Shown here: piece by piece, positions 1 through 7,866 of the stretch
Numbering within the stretch: the stretch's first letter is position 1
How the letters are laid out: every line of letters begins with the position of its first letter
DNA from: a virus
IMG/VR virus record: IMGVR_UViG_3300042402_006430
Location: 1 to 36,743 of that record
Direction: 5' to 3' (one strand)
Length of the DNA: 36,743 nt
Position numbers and translations under genes: made by a program
Notes under the pieces: model-generated
What the model was told of the DNA's origin: nothing
The model's database searches: none
What the model saw: the letters and a program-made list of their open reading frames with translations, nothing else

Positions 1-258
1 GGCAATAGTGAATTAGATAATTTTTTAAAGCAAGCGACAAGTGATAGTGAGCGTTGTGGTCGTAAGCCTATGATGTGTTGGAAAAAGACAAGAAAGCCTT
101 GGTTGGCATTTGTATTAACAGAAGAACTAGCAGGTAATCAATTCAATTATTCAATGAAGTATCGTGAGTGGACAGCAGTTGCGCTTGAACAACTTCTTAA
201 ACTTGATGATTCATTTTTCATTGATAAAGAACAATTGAAATTAGACGAAAATAATTAA
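1..258 (+). CDS. C-terminal fragment of an unknown protein
   Basis: The reading frame is open from base 1 with no start needed, so this is the 3' end of a gene that begins outside the window; 85 codons are visible. The fragment has the segment RKPMMCWKKTRKPWLAFVL followed by a helical, acidic tail ending LKLDENN. The alternation of basic, aromatic and hydrophobic residues would suit the last strands of a small phage nuclease or resolvase, but I see no catalytic motif and do not assign a function. It converges on the minus-strand metallopeptidase/VWA gene, whose stop lies 5 bases away, with no terminator hairpin in between. Confidence 0.75.
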   Translation, partial: GNSELDNFLKQATSDSERCGRKPMMCWKKTRKPWLAFVLTEELAGNQFNYSMKYREWTAVALEQLLKLDDSFFIDKEQLKLDENN

Positions 259-263
259 GTCAA

Positions 264-1586
264 TTATTCAAAATCTTTAAGACTAAAGACATTTGATTTT
301 TCATCAATGTAATTTTTAACTCCACCTTCTGTTAAGAACCAATGCCATTTTTCAGGATGCAATGGTTTCACTTGATTTCCATAACCATCTGTTAAAATCC
401 AAACAGAGTTAGGATATTTAACATCTTCATTTTGCATAGTTCTTTGAATATATTGTTCAATGATGCTGAAAGAAGTGCCTCCGCCTCCATATATCTTTCT
501 TTCTTTTAAGTTGGTTTCTTGCACATTCGTATCAAAGCAAAATAGTCTTACATTGAATCTTGTTTCTGGCAAAGATTCAGCAGCAGCAAAAAACCTATCT
601 TTTAGATTCCAGCATGATCCTGATGTATCTAAAAAGAACCAAACATTGATTTTATGTTCATCGTAAGTGCGATCATCTATTTCCATTTCTGATGGTATGA
701 TCATATTTCTTGGAAGCATGGTCATGCGTCTGTTTATTCTTGCCCATTGTTCAAATTCTTTGTTTTCATCTTTGAAAAACTTTAAGGCCCAACGCTTGAT
801 AACTGTTTCCCATTTTTTAAGCTTCTTTGCTTTTTTATCACCTGCAAAAACCCAAATTCCTCCAGATCCGGAACCTGCTGGTGTATTTTTATCTGATTCT
901 TTAGGTTGACCATCTTGTGGTTTCTTTTTCTGAAAATGCTTGCTAATTGTTGATTTAAGGCCTTCCTTTTCTTCGTCTGAAAGACCTTCGTTTAACTGGT
1001 CAATTACTTTGTCCCAATTAACAGATTGAGATCCAAGTGATTCATGATCATCAACAGTTTGAGGCCCTCCTCCTTCACCATCTCCCATTCCACCGTGACC
1101 ATAGACTTTTTCAAAAAGATTATAATAGAATTCAAACATTTCGTTGCTTGATGGCATAGGATTGCGATCTTTGAAAACAGTATCGACCCAACAATAATCT
1201 TCTGAACCAGTTATTTTATCACGAGAGAAACCAAAATTTTTCGTTAGTGTATGGTTTACCACAATGTCCATAGCAACATTGGTGGCTTGCCTATTGCAGT
1301 CTGCTTCCTTTGCTCTAATGCCATGATTCAAAACAATATGAAGAGCCTCGTGACATATAACAAAAAGCTTATTGTATAAATCTAGGCTGCTCCAAAACTT
1401 TGGATTAAACCTAAAGAGAATAAATTTCCCTTCTTGATCAAATTGAACACATGCAGTGTCAATTGATTCGTCAAATACAGGACGACCCATTTGCCAGACT
1501 TTATAAAAGACGGCATGGTGTGGCTCAAGAGAGTTTGATATTTCAAGCCACTCTTCGTTTCCAATTTTATATTTTGAGGAAATCAT
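264..1586 (-). CDS. Metallopeptidase-like VWA protein (DUF2201-type), partner of a MoxR ATPase
   Basis: 440 aa. The N-terminal half holds HEALH (residues 79-83), an HExxH zinc motif, followed by a conserved-looking NVAMDIVVNH helix. A low-complexity Gly/Asp/Lys linker (about 160-250) leads to a VWA-like C-terminal domain with a DTSGS metal-binding motif (320-324), GGGGTSF (367-373) and LTDG (398-401). This two-part layout is that of DUF2201 putative metallopeptidases, which usually pair with MoxR-family ATPases. The start overlaps the stop of the upstream ATPase gene by 4 bp (ATGA), implying translational coupling. By analogy with MoxR-VWA pairs such as RavA-ViaA, the two may form a chaperone-like or metal-insertion machine. 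The role in a phage is unknown. Confidence 0.8.
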   Translation of the reverse strand: MISSKYKIGNEEWLEISNSLEPHHAVFYKVWQMGRPVFDESIDTACVQFDQEGKFILFRFNPKFWSSLDLYNKLFVICHEALHIVLNHGIRAKEADCNRQATNVAMDIVVNHTLTKNFGFSRDKITGSEDYCWVDTVFKDRNPMPSSNEMFEFYYNLFEKVYGHGGMGDGEGGGPQTVDDHESLGSQSVNWDKVIDQLNEGLSDEEKEGLKSTISKHFQKKKPQDGQPKESDKNTPAGSGSGGIWVFAGDKKAKKLKKWETVIKRWALKFFKDENKEFEQWARINRRMTMLPRNMIIPSEMEIDDRTYDEHKINVWFFLDTSGSCWNLKDRFFAAAESLPETRFNVRLFCFDTNVQETNLKERKIYGGGGTSFSIIEQYIQRTMQNEDVKYPNSVWILTDGYGNQVKPLHPEKWHWFLTEGGVKNYIDEKSNVFSLKDFE

Positions 1587-3223
1587 TTGGCAATTCCTGA
1601 AAAGTCATCAGAAGGAATCTTCCAATTCATGTCAGTTTGAACAATTTTTTTGAAAATTTCATAAGATTTTATATCGTAATTATTCATAATTTCAGTAAGT
1701 GTCAGATTCTTCTCTTTGTGAATTTGAATGAGACAATGATTAATGATTCCAAAAAGCTTATCAAAGCTTGGGTCAAGCATGATTGATGTAAAAAGCCATT
1801 TATCTTTTTGATTGTTTGTAAAAGCATTATCTGTATTGCCAAATATTTCGTTCAGAAGTTTTAGTGTAGCCAAAGCTTCTTCTGCTGTTATTTTTTCTGG
1901 AATAGATTTTACAATTTTTTCGTAAATGGCAATTCTTTGAGGGCCGCTATCGATAGCCATAGAATTCAATTGAATTAGCTCTGCATCCCAATTAATCTTA
2001 CGCTTGTTGAAATAAGGAGCAATAGATTTTTTTGGAATTACAAGAACGTCTTGTGCAAAAGCTTTGGCTAGGTTCTCATCTTCAGTCAAAGCTCTACGAA
2101 TCTTTTTCACTAAGCTAGCATCAAGATTGGCATTCATAACTTGCTTGCTTATCTTATGAAAAGATGGAATTTTATCAATATTTTTGATAATATGATTGCA
2201 TATTTTATCGTCTGTTGCCATGAGACTTGCAATCTTTTCTTGAGGCATCAAGGGAACAAAATATTCAAGAAGAGTTACTGATTGCACAATAAACTTAATT
2301 GATGCTGAAAAATTATTTTCATTTTCAAGAAACTTAGAGGCAGCACTTTGATCTTTGTTTTTGAATAGTTCTTCAATTTGTTCGGTGATTGGTCCGTTTT
2401 TAAGAGATGTAATAAGCTTGCCTACATTACTGGCAGTGGGCAATACATCACGAATGTCACCTTTTTTGGAAAACATATCAAGTGCGTATTGAAGCCTTCT
2501 GGGACTTACAGTGTTTTTCACTTCTTCGCTAAGATCATCCCACCACTGAATTGCTGAGTCAGCAAATCTCTGACCATATTTCTCACGGAACCACTCTGCG
2601 TTGGGCTTATAGGGGATAGGAATGGAGCAATGAAAGCGATCAAGGTGTGCAGGATCACAAACTTCTACATCATATTTCAGTAGTTCGTCGTCATCTGGAT
2701 TAATTGCACACCAAACGAAACGAAGGTTGGGAAACTTGTGACCATTTACGCTGCCGAATTGAATCAATTCCATTACAGCGTTTCTAATCTTTTTGGGGCT
2801 TCTGTTGAACTCATCGAAAAATAAAGCTTCCACTTCTCCTGTGGCAAAGCTGAATGGTCTAATCAATTCAAGATATGTTGTGCTAGCAGGTTTAGATGCG
2901 TGTTGAATAACTTCATTTGCGGAATCAGCGTCAAGTTTCCAGTTTTGCATCACATAAGAAATTGCAATTTGCTGATTAATTTTGGCTAATTCACGGATGG
3001 TCAAGAAGCTCTCTGGCATGACATCTTCTGTCTTTTCACGGGGAACACCAATGAAATCGACCCATGGGTCCATAGTTGATGCAGAGAAATAACGCCATTT
3101 AAGTTGGTGTCGATCAAATGCTTCTTTGATAATTGCTGTTTTGCCAACACCGTGACGACCAACAAACATGATGTTGTAGTTGTTGTTGATCCAAAAATCA
3201 ATCTTGGCTGATGAAACGCTCAT
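1583..3223 (-). CDS. MoxR-like AAA+ ATPase
   Basis: 546 aa. Walker A is GRHGVGKT (residues 22-29). Walker B is EALFFDEFNR (about 132-141), followed by an AAA-type sensor region around FVWCAINPDD and an arginine-containing segment, DPAHLDRFHCSIPIPY. The first 300 residues form the AAA core; the remaining 250 are helical and have no domain I recognise. MoxR ATPases act with VWA-domain partners to remodel or activate client proteins, and the 4-bp overlap with the VWA/metallopeptidase gene fits this. Start is the ATG at 3223; upstream there is only a weak AAGG-type site. Confidence in the ATPase class is high; the client is unknown. Confidence 0.85.
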   Translation of the reverse strand: MSVSSAKIDFWINNNYNIMFVGRHGVGKTAIIKEAFDRHQLKWRYFSASTMDPWVDFIGVPREKTEDVMPESFLTIRELAKINQQIAISYVMQNWKLDADSANEVIQHASKPASTTYLELIRPFSFATGEVEALFFDEFNRSPKKIRNAVMELIQFGSVNGHKFPNLRFVWCAINPDDDELLKYDVEVCDPAHLDRFHCSIPIPYKPNAEWFREKYGQRFADSAIQWWDDLSEEVKNTVSPRRLQYALDMFSKKGDIRDVLPTASNVGKLITSLKNGPITEQIEELFKNKDQSAASKFLENENNFSASIKFIVQSVTLLEYFVPLMPQEKIASLMATDDKICNHIIKNIDKIPSFHKISKQVMNANLDASLVKKIRRALTEDENLAKAFAQDVLVIPKKSIAPYFNKRKINWDAELIQLNSMAIDSGPQRIAIYEKIVKSIPEKITAEEALATLKLLNEIFGNTDNAFTNNQKDKWLFTSIMLDPSFDKLFGIINHCLIQIHKEKNLTLTEIMNNYDIKSYEIFKKIVQTDMNWKIPSDDFSGIAK

Positions 3224-3275
3224 GTCTAATCCTTGTTTAGGTTGCCCTTAGCCAAGGATGATATGGGAAAAATGA

Positions 3276-4016
3276 TTAGGAGTAAATCTGAAGAGCGTAT
3301 TTTTCAGAAATATAGGTGTTTTCGCCAGCAACTGTTTCAAACCAGATGTTGTAAATTCCTTCATCCAATTGAGTTGTGTCTAAAAACCAATAAGCATAGC
3401 TATCTTGCCTATATTCCACAAGGTGCCGATCAACGACGAGTCGGAGATCAGTCTCTGCGGGTACACATTCACCGCAGGATATCTCCATAGATACTCTTAT
3501 GTCGGAGACTATGGCAAGATTATCATAATAAGATACAAGATCAGCACCTTGAGGAACATTAGGAGTCACTTTAATAAGAACATAACGCTTAGATCCCTTT
3601 CTAATTCGATTGGGCCTGAATTGAAAATTGAAGTCATATATTATTGGACTGGAACTTGTAAACCAAAGATCTGGAGCAATTTGGAACGTATTTCTTACTT
3701 CAGCTTCGGCACATTCGCCTGATTCAAATGTAACGCTCCACAAGTCATAATATGTACCAATTCCATAAATTTCTGGATCAAGGTAAACAGAAAGGACATA
3801 TTCTCCTGTTTTAGCCAATTCAACAGAAGAACCAGAAATAGTTTGAACTAAACGTAATCCTTCAGGATTTGATGCGTCTTTAAGAGCGTCATCAATGACA
3901 TAAATTTTAATTTCATTTATTGTTCTAACATTTGTCAAACTATTAGCATTGTATGTGAAAAGACGCAGATTGACTGTGTCGCCACAAACAGGCTTCTGGT
4001 AGCGTTCTTTTGCCAT
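3276..4016 (-). CDS. Beta-rich probable virion structural protein
   Basis: 246 aa, no family recognised. The sequence alternates beta-strand-like segments with few helices, for example YVLSVYLDPEIYGIGTYYDL and SYAYWFLDTTQLDEGIYNIW. These look like two or three Ig-like or fibre-type beta-sandwich repeats. Two Cys pairs are visible (GECAEAE and CGECVP). The start ATG follows a GAGG site, and the stop of the frameshifted gp26 extension lies 3 bases upstream, so the gene is tightly coupled to the tail assembly gene. That context suggests a baseplate or tail accessory protein. This is inference only. Confidence 0.7.
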   Translation of the reverse strand: MAKERYQKPVCGDTVNLRLFTYNANSLTNVRTINEIKIYVIDDALKDASNPEGLRLVQTISGSSVELAKTGEYVLSVYLDPEIYGIGTYYDLWSVTFESGECAEAEVRNTFQIAPDLWFTSSSPIIYDFNFQFRPNRIRKGSKRYVLIKVTPNVPQGADLVSYYDNLAIVSDIRVSMEISCGECVPAETDLRLVVDRHLVEYRQDSYAYWFLDTTQLDEGIYNIWFETVAGENTYISEKYALQIYS

Positions 4017-4019
4017 TCT

Positions 4020-5326
4020 TTACCTCGATCTTTGGTTGGCCTTCTTCTGCTGTGCTTCCATGGACTTATTTTCATTCTCTTTTTGTTGAATGAATCTTTC
4101 GATCATCCATTTTCTGAGATTGATTGGAAGGCTCATGGAGCCTGACATATCCAAGTGCATATGATATTGGAAGAAAAATATTTCTTCCGCCAATTGCTCC
4201 CAAATTGTTATGCTTGGGTCTTGGCCCTCTTGCGACGAGGGAAGAAAAAATTTGCCTCCAATGGCAGATCGAGACTAAACTCTGCCAAGCAGCTTGGGCA
4301 AACAATCTCTACATTTGTATCCACGCCGAATGGTGGCTCGTTGAGAAGGTTGCGAATGTGAGAAACATCATTGATTGGAAGGTTCTTGAGCAATATTTGA
4401 AGTTCTGACTTATCAGTGATTCCATCAATATCGTTCAAAAGTTGAGCAGTGCGATAGGTAAGAGTGTCATCTACGCCACTATCGCCAAATGCCTTGATTC
4501 GTCGATCACGATGGTCCTGAATTTCCTGTTCGTCACGACCTGTTGAAAATCGATAACTGAAAGGAAGCTTGGATGTCGGAAGAACATCACGAAGTTCAGG
4601 ACCATAATCATTCGGAGCGTATTCAACAAAGAGACTGTTCAAATCAATGCTTGTGCTGAACTTTGTTTCACACTCTGGACACTTGATTTCAACATCATAG
4701 CTTGGTCCATAGGAAATACCACGAAGATAAATGAGAAGATAAGTGCGGTCAATTGTAAGAAGATTTTCTGGTCGAATGCCTTCTTTAAGGCACTTTTGGA
4801 AAATCATGTTGATCGCTTGACCCTTCTTGACAAATCTTGGAGTAGCAAGAATTTGTTCTTCTTCTCCAGTCATGGGTCTAATTGAAACAATACCATTTGC
4901 TGGCCCATCTTCGCCATTGTAGAACCTTCCCTTTGATGGAAGCTCAATCTCTTCATAAATGGTTGTCGATCCACGAAGACCCTCAAGAAGCTCTTTCAAG
5001 TGACCAGAAGAAGAGGCAAGCTTGTTGCTTGGAGGAGAATAAGTTGGAGATTCTCCTCCTGCACTCATAGTTCCAAAACCACGCTTGGATTGTTGTGGTT
5101 GAGGCGGATTTTTTGCAGCAGCAAGAGCAGCAGCAAAAGCAGGAGGGATATTGCCTTGAATATCGAGGCCGCTTGGCATGTCGTTAGGACGACCTGAAGT
5201 TTCCTGATTGGCCTGCTGACGAAACTGATTAACTGAATCAAGTGGATTACTCACATTACTCTCCTGATTTGATGCTGGTGCTTCATTAGTGCTTGGTCTT
5301 CTGATACGAAAATTTTCGTCTGTCAT
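4020..5326 (-). CDS. Predicted -1 frameshift product: gp26-like protein plus 74-aa tail chaperone-like extension
   Basis: At minus-strand bases 4250-4244 the message reads T TTT TTC in the zero frame (codons Phe360-Phe361), just after an overlapping A AAT TTT. A -1 slip gives a 435-aa product whose last 74 residues begin LPSSQEGQDPSITIWEQL and include LPINLRKWMIERFIQQ. This extension ORF has no ATG before codon 29, occupies the otherwise unexplained 4020-4207 gap, ends 3 bases before the next start, and reads like real protein. The arrangement copies the G/GT tail assembly chaperone frameshift known in lambda and many other tailed phages. Not seen directly: a downstream stimulatory structure. 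Alternatives are an independent 46-aa ORF from the ATG at codon 29, or a non-ATG start. Confidence 0.65.
4208..5326 (-). CDS. gp26: gp26-like baseplate/tail assembly protein (zero-frame product)
   Basis: 372 aa. After a disordered Gln/Asn/Pro-rich N-terminus (1-120), the core begins IELPSKGRFYNG and runs through VSIRPMTGEEEQIL. This pattern matches the T4 baseplate family (PF12322, T4 gp26). Two CxxC knuckles, CPEC (216-219) and CPSC (343-346), suggest one zinc ribbon per half. The start ATG is preceded by GCGGAGTAAAAA. The last 12 codons after the slippery run encode a basic tail (FPRRKRAKTQA). Near its end the frame crosses a T TTT TTC heptamer that appears to direct -1 frameshifting into the next ORF; see the separate entry. 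T4 gp26 is about 208 aa, so this one has a long N-terminal extension. Confidence 0.8.
   Translation of the reverse strand: MTDENFRIRRPSTNEAPASNQESNVSNPLDSVNQFRQQANQETSGRPNDMPSGLDIQGNIPPAFAAALAAAKNPPQPQQSKRGFGTMSAGGESPTYSPPSNKLASSSGHLKELLEGLRGSTTIYEEIELPSKGRFYNGEDGPANGIVSIRPMTGEEEQILATPRFVKKGQAINMIFQKCLKEGIRPENLLTIDRTYLLIYLRGISYGPSYDVEIKCPECETKFSTSIDLNSLFVEYAPNDYGPELRDVLPTSKLPFSYRFSTGRDEQEIQDHRDRRIKAFGDSGVDDTLTYRTAQLLNDIDGITDKSELQILLKNLPINDVSHIRNLLNEPPFGVDTNVEIVCPSCLAEFSLDLPLEANFFFPRRKRAKTQA
4244..4253 (-). promoter_or_regulatory. Slippery sequence for -1 frameshift
   Basis: Reading the minus strand, AAATTTTTTC contains two overlapping X XXY YYZ heptamers in the gp26 frame: A AAT TTT and T TTT TTC. 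Both allow tandem re-pairing one base back. It lies 12 codons before the zero-frame stop, a usual position for tail assembly chaperone frameshifts. Confidence 0.65.
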
Positions 5327-5365
5327 TTTTTACTCCGCAAAACTATTATAAAATTGGTGATTTAT

Positions 5366-5378
5366 CAACCTAAGGTTG
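5366..5378. repeat. Short inverted repeat between divergent genes
   Basis: CAACC-TAA-GGTTG is a perfect 5-bp palindrome with a 3-base centre. It sits in the 62-bp gap between the minus-strand gp26-like gene and the plus-strand gene at 5389. It is a possible operator, but too short to be sure. Confidence 0.3.
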
Positions 5379-5388
5379 TCATAGTATC

Positions 5389-5748
5389 ATGGAAATAAAT
5401 TTTCAAAATATAGAAGAAACTTTTTTTTTGGATCGCAAGATACAAGAATTGTTGCCGGAATTTCAACAACAATTTGATTCTTGGCGTATCGCACAAATGA
5501 TTCCGGGACTTAAACCTCTTTCTCAAAAAAGCGTTCTGGAAGTCTTGAATAATCTCAATAAATCTCATTTGGAAAAAATAAGCAAACATTTTGGGCAACA
5601 AGTATATGTCAGTAGATTGAATAATAAACTGACAAAGCATTATAATTTTACATTGAATCACCACGAAGATCTTTGTCAGTATAGCGAATTCAGAGAATTT
5701 TGCATTACAGCAAACAAAGATGAAATAGGTGTAACATTTTGGCGATAA
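5389..5748 (+). CDS. Small uncharacterised protein
   Basis: 119 aa, not recognised. It is mostly helical and hydrophilic, with a Gln-rich start (LLPEFQQQFDSW) and a basic middle. The ATG has no convincing ribosome binding site, but a TATA-like box (TAGTAT) ends two bases before it, which fits a leaderless transcript. It opens a run of four closely packed small plus-strand genes (5389-6729), next gene 10 bases on. It lies opposite the gp26-like gene. Confidence 0.65.
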   Translation: MEINFQNIEETFFLDRKIQELLPEFQQQFDSWRIAQMIPGLKPLSQKSVLEVLNNLNKSHLEKISKHFGQQVYVSRLNNKLTKHYNFTLNHHEDLCQYSEFREFCITANKDEIGVTFWR

Positions 5749-5758
5749 AGGAAAAACT

Positions 5759-6094
5759 ATGAGTATTGTTCAGCTTCTTTTGTTTGTTATAAGCACTGTT
5801 GGCATGTGCCATATTGTTGTAGATGGATCAATTCTTCTTTGGTTCAGAGAATTTGTGAAAAAATTCGCTGAAAAAATCAAGGTTCCAAAGCTTGGAGGAG
5901 TCGTCGATTGCTATCTCTGCTGCGGCACATGGTGCGGATTTTTCATGGGATGGGTATGGTTAACACAAAATCCTTGGGAAATATTTGCCTGTGGCTGTGC
6001 AGGTGGCTTCCTTGCTAATTTTGCGGCTGTAATCATGAACTGGCTCGAAGCCGCAACCATCGTTAATCTTCCCTCTGAGGACCACAATGGATGA
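5759..6094 (+). CDS. Small membrane protein, DUF1360-like
   Basis: 111 aa. An N-terminal hydrophobic helix (about 3-28) is followed by a basic amphipathic stretch. The signature DCYLCCGTWCGFFMGWVW comes next, then another hydrophobic segment (FACGCAGGFLANFAAVIMNW). A CxxCxGxWxG motif between two membrane helices is what I recall for the DUF1360 family found in phages and Bacilli, whose function is unknown. A good AAGGA site precedes the ATG. The last 8 bases overlap the next gene. It may be an inner-membrane protein acting in lysis or superinfection control, but this is inference. Confidence 0.65.
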   Translation: MSIVQLLLFVISTVGMCHIVVDGSILLWFREFVKKFAEKIKVPKLGGVVDCYLCCGTWCGFFMGWVWLTQNPWEIFACGCAGGFLANFAAVIMNWLEAATIVNLPSEDHNG

Positions 6095-6365
6095 AACAAA
6101 GCTATATGTACTTCATTGCAACAAATGCAATTATAAAAGATTCTCAAATGGCAAAGATGTAAAAGATTTATTGCCACTGAAGTTAAGCGACATACCAAGA
6201 AATATCCCAAAATTGGATATGATTAAGAAAAAAGCCGTAATGGCTCCTGATAAAAAAAGACTGAAAATGTTCAAGTGTCCTCAGTGTGGCTTTACTGTAA
6301 AGTCATATTTGGTTGACAATAATCCAGAAGAAGAAAAGGAAAATTCTGATGAGCAGACCAATTAA
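6087..6365 (+). CDS. Zinc-ribbon protein
   Basis: 92 aa. Two CxxC knuckles, LHCNKCNYK near residues 9-17 and FKCPQCGF near 64-71, are separated by a basic linker and followed by an acidic tail (NPEEEKENSDEQTN). This makes a single treble-clef or zinc-ribbon unit. The start follows TGAGGACCACA and overlaps the end of the membrane protein gene by 8 bases. It could bind nucleic acid or RNA polymerase; nothing in the sequence decides which. Confidence 0.7.
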   Translation: MDETKLYVLHCNKCNYKRFSNGKDVKDLLPLKLSDIPRNIPKLDMIKKKAVMAPDKKRLKMFKCPQCGFTVKSYLVDNNPEEEKENSDEQTN

Positions 6366-6729
6366 TTTAATGGATGTAAAACAAGCCCTTCGTGATGCAA
6401 GATTTAGAGAAAGTCTTCCTCAGGGATTTAAGGATGATATTCAAAAATATTTGAATAATCCCGGTTGCGCTTGCAATGTTCCTATTTATAAAAAGATAAT
6501 GACTGATGCCAAACCACAATTACAGGAATACTTCCCTAATAGAACAGTTGCCAACCTTGATGAAGAAGCCAAAAAACTAGCAGAAAATCATTGGAGCGTC
6601 ATAAACTGTAAAGCAGAAGACCTTGAAAAAGAACTTCAAAAGTTACCAAGTGGTCGCAAACAACTAGCAGTTGCTCGATATGAAGATATGGTAACAGTAG
6701 TTGTTAATGAACTCGATGTTCTATTTTGA
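6349..6729 (+). CDS. Small uncharacterised protein
   Basis: 126 aa from the ATG at 6349 (MSRPINLMDVKQALRDARF), chosen over an in-frame ATG at 6313 because AGAAAAGGA lies just upstream of it and the overlap with the zinc-ribbon gene is then only 17 bases. The protein is helical, with LPQGFKDDIQKYLNNPGC and two Cys (CACN). It ends with a beta-like segment (MVTVVVNELDVLF). I do not recognise the family. Its stop overlaps the convergent glycosyltransferase gene by 9 bases. Confidence 0.65.
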   Translation: MSRPINLMDVKQALRDARFRESLPQGFKDDIQKYLNNPGCACNVPIYKKIMTDAKPQLQEYFPNRTVANLDEEAKKLAENHWSVINCKAEDLEKELQKLPSGRKQLAVARYEDMVTVVVNELDVLF

Positions 6730-7686
6730 TTCACTAAAATAAATTTTTGTTTGATCTAAAACTTTAAGACAAGAATTCATCATTTTTTCTGGATAATCTT
6801 GATACTTGGAGATTTCCATCGGCCAATCACATTCTTGAAGCCGTCTTGATCCAAGTATCTTTGCATTACTGTAAAAATGATAAGCTTTATCATAAATTTT
6901 TATAGCATAAAAAATATCAGCAAGAAGACACCAAAATTCAGCCATTGTTGGACTTTTAAGGACACACATAGATATTTTTTTTAGAGCATTTTGATAATCT
7001 TTTTTTATATAACAATAAACCATAGCCAAATAATAATTTGTCATATAATATGACATGTTTTGTTTTTTTTGCTGATGTAGATATAAATCAGCATAATTTA
7101 TAAAAGAATCCCAATTTTTAGAAAAAAGTTCATTACAAGCCATGTAATAAATTGGATCTGGCGATAATGGACTTTTATTATGCCATTTTTTAACAATACT
7201 TGTCATGTCGAATTCTGACTTATGATCTGATACTGCAATAAATGCATTCAAAAAATTAGATTCACCTTCAATTGTTTCAAAAACTGGATTTGTAAATTTA
7301 AGTTGCAAGGAATTATGCCAAAGCCTAGTTTGTCTTGTAAGCATATCTCCTTGTATTACGCCTATGTTATAAGAAGCAGGAGGCCCAGAAACAGCTATTT
7401 TTATTGATTCTAATCCTGCCATAATAGTTTCATATGGCTCAATGAATAATATCCACTGATCTTTAGTTTGTGCAATCATTTGATTTCTAACTAATGAAAA
7501 ATCATCGCCAAGACTACATTTAATTATTTTTGCGTCATGAGATATAAGTTTTTCAATAGTATTATCCGAAGATCCAAGATCACCAACAATTAAATTACAG
7601 TTAATTTCTCTGATTGAATAAAGCAAAGAGTCAATCGTTTGAGAATTGTTCTTCGTCAGTATGTGTATCGCTAGTGGACTTTTCAT
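6721..7686 (-). CDS. GT2-like glycosyltransferase with TPR-like C-terminus
   Basis: 321 aa from the ATG at 7686; an upstream TTG at 7698 is possible. The N-terminus (LAIHILTKNN, then NLIVGDLGSSDNT) is the start of a GT-A fold of the family 2 type. WILFIEPYETI sits where the DxD region would be, but a canonical DxD is absent, so activity may be altered. From about residue 165 the sequence becomes a series of helical pairs, for example YYLAMVYCYIKKDYQNALKK, resembling TPR repeats. Such two-part proteins modify surface glycans or phage proteins. The start lies within the 3' end of a small upstream gene, suggesting coupling. Confidence 0.65.
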   Translation of the reverse strand: MKSPLAIHILTKNNSQTIDSLLYSIREINCNLIVGDLGSSDNTIEKLISHDAKIIKCSLGDDFSLVRNQMIAQTKDQWILFIEPYETIMAGLESIKIAVSGPPASYNIGVIQGDMLTRQTRLWHNSLQLKFTNPVFETIEGESNFLNAFIAVSDHKSEFDMTSIVKKWHNKSPLSPDPIYYMACNELFSKNWDSFINYADLYLHQQKKQNMSYYMTNYYLAMVYCYIKKDYQNALKKISMCVLKSPTMAEFWCLLADIFYAIKIYDKAYHFYSNAKILGSRRLQECDWPMEISKYQDYPEKMMNSCLKVLDQTKIYFSESK

Positions 7687-7837
7687 TATTTTTACCAAAT
7701 TTGTTCTCTAATAAGAAACCAATTGCTGAGGCTTCATGTAACATATTTTTTTCTAAATAGTATAACCTTAGTTCACGATAAAATTTTGGAACATCAGGTT
7801 TGTCAAGCAATGAGTGAAAAATTTGTGCTAGATCCAT
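7631..7837 (-). CDS. Small helical protein upstream of the glycosyltransferase
   Basis: 68 aa: amphipathic helices (MDLAQIFHSLLDKP, KFYRELRLYYLEKNMLHEAS) followed by an acidic tail. The helices look like one TPR-type hairpin. The last 56 bases overlap the start of the glycosyltransferase in another frame. There is no ribosome binding site; a TATAAT box ends 6 bases before the ATG, so transcription would begin at or near the ATG. It could alternatively be the first part of the glycosyltransferase reading unit, separated by a frameshift. Confidence 0.5.
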   Translation of the reverse strand: MDLAQIFHSLLDKPDVPKFYRELRLYYLEKNMLHEASAIGFLLENKFGKNNEKSTSDTHTDEEQFSND

Positions 7838-7843
7838 ATAAGC

Positions 7844-7851
7844 ATTATAAG
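7844..7851. promoter_or_regulatory. Bidirectional -10-like box
   Basis: CATTATAAG reads as TATAAG toward the sigma-factor gene at 7867 and as TATAAT toward the small gene at 7837. It is the only promoter-like element in the 29-bp divergent gap. No -35 hexamer is evident, which would suit a late, gp55-type promoter. Confidence 0.4.
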
Positions 7852-7866
7852 TAAAAAAGGATATTA

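Noticed and set aside
264-3223. Reading the window as bacterial chromosome because of the MoxR/VWA pair
   Set aside because: It is surrounded by sheath, tube, baseplate, neck and late-sigma genes with phage-style packing; no housekeeping genes are present.
4072-4305. 77-codon minus-strand frame crossing the gp26-like stop
   Set aside because: It is the +1 frame over the frameshift region; its sequence is not protein-like, whereas the -1 frame is and is linked by a slippery run.
4124-4408. 94-codon plus-strand frame
   Set aside because: Antisense shadow of the gp26-like gene and its extension.
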